A DNA stretch of 64,000 nt from positions 26,084,396-26,148,395 of the forward strand of contig CM043960.1 of the NCBI GenBank assembly GCA_014529385.2, in the 5' to 3' direction. Both the position numbers and the translations under genes were made by a program. The notes beneath the pieces were generated by a model, which was not told where the DNA came from, did not search any database, and saw nothing but the letters and a program-made list of their open reading frames with translations. The stretch's first letter is position 1, and every line of letters starts with the position of its first letter. The DNA comes from Adiantum capillus-veneris (Eukaryota; Streptophyta; Polypodiopsida; Polypodiales; Pteridaceae). Positions 50,001 through 60,900 of the stretch are shown here, piece by piece.

Positions 50001-53000
50001 GGGGAGTTACTCCGCTCCTTTGTCAACAGATGCCTTGATTTTAGAGTACTAGAGATTTTAGAGTACTAGAGTCACTGATGTCTCTTTGACCTTCAGGGAT
50101 ACTGAGAGCTTACAGTATTCTACTGTATGACTTTATGAAATGGAATTCCTGAATATGAAACTGATTTGTTCTTGACTTGTTTTTAAGTGTAGGAACTGAT
50201 AGACGAAATGAGTGCAGCATTTTGGTCTAAATGATCTCGAATAGACATGGTTGCAATAGGGGTTAGTCAATCGGGCATCGATGAGGTTCCGATTGGATCT
50301 AGATACGATTGCTAGCTACATTGCCGATAAATTATGGTCTAAGATCCGAATGAATGTTAAATGTCATGTGATGTCGAGTGATGTCCTGTGATGTCGTGTG
50401 ATGTGACTGTCGATAGGTACATGTGCTAGATGTGTGTTCCTAGTACGTAGGTACTAACAGTCAGTGTCTGCTTAGACGGTTTATGGCCTTTGTCTGTTTT
50501 GTAGGCGTAATCGAGGGCGATTACAATGCTTTTAGGAGGGGGGTATGTCACAAAGTGATGACGTGGCTGCCCGCTCTGCGGAAAACCCTAGCCCTAAAAT
50601 CAGAAACCCTAATTCCGCTGAAACCCATCAGAAACTCTCATTCTGCTGAAACCCTAACCTTGAAATGCTGACTGGCTGGTTGCAGCGTAAAACGCGGAAA
50701 GGCTGCCACGTGGAAGGCTGTATGGACCCTCGTGATTTGCGGCAGCAGTTGGACTTGCTTTTTCCACGCAAGTTGGGAGAAAGAGAGAGAGGGAGCTTTT
50801 TCTGCTTTATTTTTAAAAGCTAAATATGGACAGCTTTTTGGCACTTGCTAAATATCTCTAGGCACGGAACTCCGTCGGGCCAATGTTGAATCAATTGTGA
50901 ACTGTGAATTGTTTTGAAGTGGTTATTTGGTGTTGTCGCTGTAGATTCTTGACTAGGAGTGTCCAAGTCTGTTACACAAGAACTACCTAAATAGAATGTG
51001 ACTTATAGAATCCACATAAAACCTAGTGCTCAGTCTTAAACGTGGGTGTCACAAACTGGTGATGTAGCAGTGTACGGACAAACAGTACGGATGTCCGTTT
51101 CTCATTGACATGCTGACGTGGCAGCGTACGGATCTCCGCAAAACGCACTGACTGTCGTACGGATTTTCTACAGATTACGTTGACCGCTTTTGGTAGTTTT
51201 TGAAGACCAATTGTTTTTGGGAATTAAAGCTTTTGAGTTTAACTGCGTTCGGGCTCTGCTATTGGCATCCCAAGTAATGTTTATAAGTGGCCTTAGGGGC
51301 TTACTCTTCAAGGCATCTGGACGCAGAGTCTGAGAGCGAGCATGCGCATGCTCAATTGTACCTTGCTCACAGATTAATATAAAATTAAATACCGAAAGGG
51401 GCGCTAGTATTTGGGGCCAATATCTCTTGGCACGGAACTACGTCGGGCCGTGTCGATTCTCTTGTGAACTGTGATTTATTTTGAAGTGAGTCTCTGCTGT
51501 GTCGTGGTAGAATCTTGACTTGGGGTGCCCAAGTTTGTTACAGTGATATCATAGCACGACCGATTCTTCTTCTACCGGGAAATCCGATCCCTTATTTCGC
51601 GACACTTATGGATTCCGAAAAGAATCAGTCAACTTCTTCTGCATCTGTTGATGCGGGAAGAGACTATGCAAAAGATTCAAACGAATTAATAGAGGAAGAG
51701 TACGGGCCTCCGCCTACTCAGTATGAACTTCAAGAGATACAGCGTTGACAGCAGGTTGACGAGTGCACAAAGCAGATGATTAATTTTGCGAAAGACCATC
51801 AGTTTGCAAATTTTTTTCTCAGCAATCCATTGCTGAAGTGCACACTCAGTGGTAGAAAGCCACTGATCCACCAATCAAACTGGCACTCAAGAAACCTCCT
51901 CCTCTGAGGATGTTTACGGAACAAGAACTTCAAGAGGTGGTTCAGACTCAGATCAGTCAGCTTTTGGACACGAAAAATCAAATAAAAAAGAAAGTGAAAA
52001 AGTGTAAGAAGAGGACTGACTATCCTGAAACATAGATATCGTCCAATTTCTGCTAGCTCTACGGAGGAGTCATTCTTTGACAGTTCGGATGTGATGACCA
52101 TATGTTTTATGCAAAGAAGAAGCACTTCTATAGAGCCAACCAATATGGTTTTCTCAAAGACGAGCATGAAAGCAAAAGAATTTAAAGGTGGACAATCGAT
52201 AAAATTTGAATCCTTTTTTGGAGTCCGAGATGCTCCTAGGGCTTTGGCCTTCATCCAACAATTTGACATAGCCTTCTCTGGAGGGCATTACTCAGAACAC
52301 TCCAAGATTAGGAGGGCAACATCTTTTCTCAAAGGAAATGCTCGAACATGGTGGTCCACTCTTCTTTTGAGGGAAAAAGCTCCAGCAAGTGGTTAAAATT
52401 CAAAAGGCTCTTTATTTCTTCTTGGCTGACTTGGGAGTACGAACAGGATATAGGAACTGCTTGAAACCATCTTCGGATGACCAAGGGAGATTCTTCGGAC
52501 GCTATTGCGAGAGGTTTTGGGACTCTTTTCTACCAACCTCTTCATTTAAGAAGGTCACTTTTAAGGAACAAATTGAGCGGTGTTGCTGCGGACTCCCTAC
52601 AAAGATTCGAGACTACTACCTGGAACAAAAGTCAAATTCTATCCAAGAATTAATGGGTCATGCGACACGGGGTTTCTCGATACATTCGGGAAATTTTACT
52701 TACCCCATTGATGAGATTGTGACTCCAAGAACTTGACAGACCTCTGACAATGAGAGTAGAAAGAAGAAGAGTTCCCAAGAAAAGAAGGATAAGGATACAC
52801 GACCCCGACTGACTCTTTGAGAAAGGGATAACTATATCAAAGAAGGGAAGTGTTTTGATTGCGGGAAACAAGGGCACATCTCCGTAAGGTGCCCCAAAAA
52901 GGCACAAGGACAGAGTGAAGACATGTCACAGAGTTCTAGAGCAGCAGAGGAACGTGGCAGAAAAGGCAAGATGAAAGCAGGACTGATACAAATTGCATGG

Positions 53001-56000
53001 GTACTGACCCAAGCCTGATTGATGAAAGTATAGAACTTTGCAGAGCTTGGGGCAAAGTGAAAGATCAAGAAGCCCTTATTTTCTTCGATGGAGGAGCCAA
53101 GGCCAACTTCATTCCACCTGAATTGGCGGCGCGGCTCGAGATTACACCCGACAGGATGGGATGACTAGCAAAGGCAGTTCTAGCGGCGCCCGCACGGAAC
53201 ATAGCCATTACACCTATCATTGGTAAACTTCGTTTGCATTGCCAGGGGTATTTAGGGCACGAGGACTTCTACATCATGCCTTTGGAAGGGTGTGATGTCC
53301 TCCTAGGAGTCCCTTGGACCTTGGTACCATAAGAACAACTCCGTGATCGACTATCGGGCAAACAAAGCAACCTTGACGAATGAAAAGGGCCAACAAATTG
53401 TACTTGATGTAAAACTGAAGGGCAAGTCGTCCCTATTGTATCGGCTTCGGCCATTTTCAAATTAATGAAATCCAGTTTCTTTGTTTACTCGATCTACTTG
53501 AAAGAGTTAAATGATGAACTCAAATCAAACATGTCTGAGCTTGACAAAGAACGCAAAGATTTTCTCCACACACATGCTGATCGTTTCTCTGAGGGCCTGC
53601 CAAGCGAGTTACCCCCATCTCGTCCTGAGGATCACACCATTGATCTAATTCCTAGAAGCACACCACCGAACCGGCCACCTTACTGGGTTAGCCAAGCCCA
53701 TAGTGAAGAGATCATGAACCAAGTGAAAGACCTCCTGGAAAAGGGTCTTATCCAACCGAGTACTTCACCCTATTGCTCTCCGGGGTATTTGGTATTAAAG
53801 GATGGATCTTGGAGAATGTGCATTGATTACAGAGCTTTCAATAAAATCACTATCAAACGATTCCAAGGATTGCTGATATTCTTGAACGACTTCAGGGATC
53901 CTTTTGTTTCAACGGATATCATCCGATTAGAATCGCTCCAGGTGATGTCTACAAGAGAGTCTTTTGGACAAGTTTCGGTTTGTATGAATTTTTGGTGATG
54001 CCTTTTGGCCTTACCAATGCTCTAGCGACTTTCAACCGAATGATGGATAGGATTTTCCGAGAGTTTCCATCTTTTGTCGGCACTTTCTTTGATGACATTA
54101 TAGTCTTCTCTAAGGGTGAAGCTGAACATTGACACCATGTGCTACAGGTCTTTCATGCATTGAGGGATCACAAATTAGTTATCAATGCCAAAAAGAGTGA
54201 ATTTTTCTTGCCGGAGATACACTTTTTGGGATACATCATGTCAGCAACATGAGTACAGATGGTCCCGACCAAGATTGACATTATACGTGACTGGTCAGAT
54301 TTGAAGAACGTTCATGAAGTTAGAAGCTTCTTAGGCTTGTGTTCTTACTACCGATAGTTCATTCGAAAGTTTGCAAAGGTAGCTTCCCCTTTGCACTTAT
54401 TGACACAGAAAGGAGTCCCTTTCTCGTGGGGACTGACAGAGGTGACTGCCTTTCAGACACTTAAAGAAAAACTGACTACTGGACCAGTGTTGACTTTGTC
54501 GGATTTGCAAAAGTCCTTTGAAGTATATTGTGATGCTTGTGGTCGTAGTTTGGGAGCGGTCTTGATGCAAGAAGGCCGTGTCATTGCCTACGAAAGCCGA
54601 TTGTTTTCAAGGCCGGAATTGACAGCACAGATTCATGAGAAAGAGCTTTTGGCAGTGACCCATGTTCTTACTCAGTGGCGAGACTACCTACTTGGAGCCG
54701 ATTTCACGGTCTTCACTGATCATCAGAGTTAACGCTACTTCTTGTCACAGAAGCAGCTTTCGGAAAAGCAGATGCGGTGGGCTAACATCTTGTCATAGTT
54801 TTAGTTCCAGATTGTCCATGTTCAGGGATAAAAAAACTTGGTGGCAGATGCTTTGTCTCGGAAGCCCTAGTCTTGGCTATTTCTGCGATTCATCACAGAA
54901 GCTTCGAGGACATGGTTGATCAGTACGCCACATATCAGGATTTTTCCGATGTATTCACTCGAATACAGAATGGGAGGTAGTAGCGGGATAGTCTATGTGG
55001 GATGGCTACTTGATGAAGAAAAACGACGTTGTGCGTCACACAGCCGTTGAGGGAAAAGGTTTCGACTGAGTGCCATTGTCCACTTTTTAAGGGTCACGGC
55101 GGCATAGACACCACCTTGAAAGGTATGGAGTATTACTTCTTTTGGCCGAGACTTAAGAAAGATGTGGATTCTAACAGACTTGGACACTCCAAGTCAAGAA
55201 TCAATCGCGACAGCACCAAATAACCACTTCAAACAATTCACAGATCACATTTGGTGCTGTCGCGATTGATTCTTGACTTGGAGTGTCCAAGTCTGTTACA
55301 TGGATGACTTTGTTCGTAGTTGCCAGAAGGTCAAGTTTGACAGGCATAAGGCACAGGGATTGTTATAGCCTTTACCCATTCCCACCCGCCTCTGGGAAAG
55401 TATTGCCATGGATTTCATTTTTGATCTCCCGAAGACACAGAGTGGGCATGATGGCATTTGGACTGTCATCGACAGATTTAGCAAGCAAGTTCACTTCATT
55501 CCAGTGAAGAAAACAATCAAGCCGGATCATTTAGCGAGACTGTTCATTGCACAGATTTTCCGACTACATGGCCTGCCTGATACAATAGTTTCCGATTGAG
55601 ATCCCTGATTCATGAGTTTGTTTTGGAGGACTGTTTGGGAGAACAATTGTACACGTTTGCAGTTCTCATCATCATTCCACCCGCTGATAGATGGGCAATC
55701 TGAGATTGCAAATTCAGTTGTCCTGGATTTGTTGAAGTCTTACATTTCTGATCAAAAGACTCAATGGGAATTTTTTTTGCCCTTGGTGGAATTTGCCTAT
55801 AATAACACGATCCACTCTTCGACGGGGAAGGCGCCATTTGAGATCATTGAAGGTGCTCCGAAGGTTCCACCCTTCCGTAGCACTAAGGATAAGATTTTTA
55901 AAGCCGACCAGCATACGAGGGACTTGGACATTGCTTTTACCAAGGTCCGGGAGGCTTTAGTGAAATCTCAAGGAACGACATAAAAAGGCAGCAGATCGAC

Positions 56001-57909
56001 TCGACTCGATTTGAAATTAAAGGAAGACGAGTTTTTAAGAAGGCACGCCTAAGAAAACGAAAAGGAAAGGAGCGGCTTTTCCAAAGCTCAGCATGAGGTA
56101 TTATGGCCCTTTCCAGATAAAAGAAAAGATAAATGATGTCTCCTTTAGACTCAAGTTTCCCGATACTTGGAAGATTCACAATGCCTTTCATGTGAGTCTA
56201 TTGAAGCCTTTTAAAGGCGGCGATGTGCCAGTTGTTGATGGGGAGCTTGATGAGCAACCCGAAGTGGAGGAAAGCGAGGGGTTACTCGTTCCAAAATAGA
56301 TTTTGGCACACAAGGACAAAAAGATAAAAGACAAAGCGATTAGGCGGTTCTTTGTTAAATTCAAGAACTATCCTGCATTGGATGTGAAGTGGATGGAGGA
56401 GTACCTAGTAGACACTCCTCAAATTTTGGAACTTTACCTTGAAGCATTCGGTTTAGCATAGTCTACTCCGATAGAACCCCGAATTCAGCGAGGGTGAATC
56501 TAATGCAGCGGATTTACACAAGAGGGGAGTCACACCGCTCCTTTGTCAACGGATTACCCCGATTTTGAATAGAGTCACTGTTGTCCCTTTGGGTTTCAGG
56601 GATACTAATGGGCTGACGAGTATTCTCCTGTATGACTTTATGATAGGAATTCCCGAAAATGAATATGATTGATTTGTACTTGACTTGTTTGAGTACAGGA
56701 ACTGAAAGACGAAATGACTGTAGCATTTCGATCTCATAAATGATAAATCTCTATAGATATGATTGCAATAAGGATCAGGTAATCAAGCATCCGGTCCGGA
56801 ATGGATCTAGATGCGATTACTAAATATGTTGCCGATGGTCATCATCTGAGATTTGGAATGAATTTGTTTGTGATTTGTCATGTGTTGTCCTGTGATGTCA
56901 AGTGATGTTCCTGTGATGTCTTGCGATGTGATTGTCGTTTTTGTACAAGTGCTAGACGTGTCGTGCCTAGTGCATCGATACTAACAGTCAGTGTCTACTA
57001 AGACAGCTTATGGCCTTTGTTTGCTTTGCAGGTGTAATTGAGGACGAGTACAATTCTTTCAAGAGGGGGGTATGTCACAAATTGGTGATGTGGCAGAGAC
57101 CCCCGGACACAAACTCACACAATTGCTGACATGGCAGAGCCACCAGAAAATGCGTTGACTGTTGACATGGCAGTGTACGGATAAACAATACGGACGCCCG
57201 TTTTTTGCGCTGACATGCTGACGTGGCAGCGTACGGATCTCCGCAAAACACGCTAACTGCCATACGGATTTTTCGCAAATTATGCTGACTGCTTTGGCAG
57301 TTTTTGAAGACCAGTTGCTTTTGGGGCTTTTGGTATCCCATGTAATGTTTATAAGTGGCCTTAAAGGCTCACTCTTCAGGGCATCTGGACGCAGTATGAG
57401 AGCGAGCACCCGCGGGCTCAATTGTTCTTCGCTCACAGATTAATATAAAAATAAATACCGAAAGGAGCGTCGGTCTTTGGGGCCAATAACTCTTGGCACG
57501 GAACTACGTCGAGCCGTGTCAAGTCTCTTGTGAACTGTAAATTATTTTCAAGTAAGTCTCTACTGTGTCACTGTAGAATCTTGACTTGTGGTGTCCAAGT
57601 TGGTTATAGTGGGCGTTTAAGAGTCGAGACGGGCACTTCGTTTGAATAAGGCAAAGCAGACAATGAATGGAATGCCATTACCACATGATTGTGACGAATG
57701 TTTTGAGGTTTCTTAGTTCCGAAATGGGCATTTTATGTTTCTACATTTATCCCAACAGTCGTGCCATGTGTAAGTTTGATCACTGCTCGATAACATGGTT
57801 TCAATTCTTACAAACAACTGGCATTCTTCCACGGAGAGGATGACAAGTTGAAAGAAGGAAGTGCTCACAATGTGGTCCCATATGTTTGAGTCTTAAGAGT
57901 TGACTCTTC

Positions 57910-57951
<42 letters not shown>

Positions 57952-60900
57952 AAAGTGATGACATGGCATGGCCTAAAGGACATTGAGCCCAGACAGAAGG
58001 GGCCAAAACCCTTGCGAAACATGCAGAAAAGTTTTACTAACTTGCAGATTATGGTCGAGTGGCCCAAAATGGGGTTAGGTTTAAAAACCTAACCCATCCC
58101 AACTTATGGAACGTGGCTAATGTCTTGTGATGTGACTGTCGTTTTTGTAGAAGTGCTAGATGTGTCGTGCCTAGTGCGTCGGTACTAACAGTCAGTGCCT
58201 ACTAAGATAGCTTATGGCCTCTGTCTTTTTTACAGTCATAATTGAGGACGATTACAATTCTTTCAAGAGGGGGATATGTCACAAACTGGTGACGTGGCAA
58301 AGACCCCCCAGACACAAAACACAATTATTGACGTGGCAGAGCCACCGGAAAATGCGTTGATTGCTAACGTGGCAGTGTACGGATAGACAGTACGGACGCC
58401 CGTCTCTCGTGCTGGCATGCTGACGTGGTAGCGTACGGATCTCTGCAAAATGCACTGAATGTCGTCCTACGCATTTTCCGTAAATTATGTTGACCGCTTT
58501 TGGCAGTTTTTGAAGTCCAGTTGCTTTTGGAAATTAAAGCTTTTGTGTTGTTAACTGCTTTTGGGCTCTGCTTTTGGCATCCCATGTAATGTTTATAAGT
58601 GGCCTTAGGGGTTCACTCCTCAGGGCATCTGGACGCAGAGTTTGAGAGGGAGCACCCGCGGGCTCAATTGTACTTCGCTCACAAATTAATATAAAAATAA
58701 ATACCGAAAGGGGCGCCAGTCTTTGGGGCCAATATCTCTTGGCATGGAACTATGCCGGGCCGTGTCGATCCTCTTGTGAACTGTGAATTATTTTGAAGTG
58801 AATCTTTACTGTGTCGCAGTAGAATCTTGACTTGGGGTGTCCAAGTTTGTTAAAGTGGGCCTTTGAGAGTCGAGACGGGCACTTCGTTTGAATAAGGCAA
58901 AGCAGACAATGAATGAAATGCCATTACCACAGGATTGCGACCAATGTTTTGAGGTTCCTCAGTTCCGAAATGGGCATTTTACGTTTCTATGTTTATCCCA
59001 ACAGTCATGCCATGTGTGAGTTTGATCTCTGCTCGATCACATGGTTTCAATTCTTACAAACAAATGGCATTCTTCCACGGAGGGGACGACAAGTGGAAAG
59101 AAGGAAGTATTGACAATGTGGTCCCATATGTTTGAGTCTCAATAGTTGAGTCTTCCAACCCCCCCGGGGGGGTCCCAACAAAAAAAAAGTGATGATATGG
59201 CATGGCCTAAAGGACATTGAGCCCGGACAGAAGGGGCCAAAACCCTTGCGAAACATGCAGAAGAAGTTTTACCAACTTGCAGATTATGGCCGAGTGACCC
59301 AAAAGGGGGGGGGGGTTTAGGTCTAAAAAACCTAACCCATCCCAACTTATGGAACCTGGCTGAGGGGCCTAAAACTTGTAAAAATAAAGCAGGGGACCAA
59401 ATCTGCGTAGCCTTGCTGCAATGGCACTGCCGTACGGACGTTCTGCGTTTAACGCTGACTGCTGACGTGGCACCGTATGGATTTCTGCGTTTCACGCTCA
59501 GCCATGAGGCACTTGCTTTTGAGAACCAGATGCTTTTAGAAAAGCAGCTTTTCAAGTAAGTGCTTTTGAGTTTGGCCAAGGGCCTTTATAAGCATGCCCA
59601 GGGTCTCACTTCTGCTCAGTTTTTGCGTTGGCGTGTTGAGAGGACGACCCTCGGACGTTGTGCCTTAAGAAGCATAATAAATAAAGGAATACCCAGAAGG
59701 GGCGCTAGTCTTTGGAACCAGTGCGTCTGGGTGTGGAACTCCGCCGTGTCATGTCGTCTCTCTTCTTGTCTCTCCCTCTAATTTCAGTTGTGTCGGTTGT
59801 TTCCAGTGGAATTCCAAAGACGTGGGCAGCAGGACAGCTATACCATGAAAGAAGAGACCTCATCAGCAAGGTCAATCTATGCATAGTGCAATTACTGACT
59901 TCTTCATTGTTACATCACCAAATACGAGGATGGTTGCTGACACCATGCGAGCTTCTTTGACATCAGCAGTGATGCATCATCAAGGGGCTCCATCTTCAAG
60001 AGGTGTCAGCCGGGTGAGAGAACCCACACCCAACTCTAACACCCACATCATAGACAGATCAGAAGTATTATATAGGGGCACAGGAGGAAGATGCTAAGGC
60101 ATTTCACATAGAGATTTATCTTCCAATGGGAGAGAGACCTCGCTGAGAGAGAGCTCTTTTCAGTGAAATTTTGTGTATTTTGGAGTATGGATGTACTTTA
60201 AACTAGGCAATTTTGCGCCTGCGCCTTTTAATTCAGACTGTGTTATATTTCTGTTGTAAGAGATATGTTCCATTGTATTCTGTTTTGGTCCACTATTTCT
60301 TTTCACGCACATGCACACGTGCACATGCACACTGCCTTCCCCCCCTGATAAAATGCACAACACACTGAGAAGGCATGTACTTGCTGAAACAGCACCTAAA
60401 CAGAACAAGTTTTTTCTCTTTTGCTATACTTCCATGATTTACCTGAATATTAACACAAGCAGCTCCATACAGGTCCAAGGTTTTGTGCATGATAAAAGTG
60501 GACAGAAGCTTGCATCCCTATTTGGAAAGTGGGATGAGAGCATGTACTACATACCAGGGGATTTGGCTCTCAAACCCAAAGGCTACGATCCCATGGCAGA
60601 TGCTGAGCTGTTGTGGGAGCGCAACAAGCCATCGAAGTTTACGACCAGATATAATTTAACCTCCTTTGCAATTACCTTGAATGAGCTTACTCCTGGACTG
60701 AAGGTTCATGTTTGGCATCACTGCACCTTAAACGATGTTACAAGTGTTTATTTTCCGGTGTGATTGAGCTTGGCCACATTTTTTCAGGAGAAGTTACCGC
60801 CAACAGATTCACGATTGAGACCGGATCAGCGACACCTGGAGAATGGCGAATATGATTCAGCTTTTGCGGAGAAGTTACGTCTGGAGGAGAAGCAACGAAT

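Larger units (their letters stand above)
45650..50976 (+). mobile_element. Chromovirus relic with 3' LTR (5' LTR missing)
   Basis: Gag, protease, RT, RNase H, integrase and chromodomain follow in order on the plus strand with many stops. The end has a stem-loop (GTAATCGAGGGCGATTAC), polypurine tract (TTTTAGGAGGGGGGTA) and a 431-bp LTR (50546-50976). No 5' LTR or target duplication was found; the left end is near 45650 next to intron sequence. Confidence 0.82.
51047..57608 (+). mobile_element. Chromovirus, both LTRs and target duplication, coding region decayed
   Basis: 5' LTR 51047-51542 and 3' LTR 57073-57608 are flanked by GTGGG (51042-51046, 57609-57613). A primer-binding site resembling initiator tRNA-Met (TGATATCATAGC, 51544-51555, 10 of 12) and a polypurine tract (57055-57072) are present. 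Gag to chromodomain follow in order, with stops and frameshifts. It carries the 131-bp palindrome at 55170-55300. The 3' LTR and its flank are tandemly duplicated to the right. Confidence 0.88.
56927..59355 (+). repeat. Tandem duplication of about 1.2 kb spanning element end, LTR and flank
   Basis: Unit 1 (about 56927-58110) and unit 2 (about 58131-59355) share in order: the 3' leader with TAACAGTCAGTG, the polypurine tract, an LTR (57073-57608; 58277-58854) and about 500 bp of flank beginning GTGGGC and containing GAGTCGAGACGGGCACTTCG. Left halves are offset by exactly 1,204 bp; the LTR copies differ by 42 bp in length. Confidence 0.85.
44670..60472 (+). other. ORP1: ORP intron 7, 15,803 bp, retrotransposon-filled
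   Basis: The intron lies between RNPHQ|GTACTT and CATACAG|VQGF. It contains two plus-strand chromovirus relics, a tandem duplication and LTR sequence. About 44670-45360 and 59850-60472 look like unique intron sequence with no coding signal. Confidence 0.88.
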
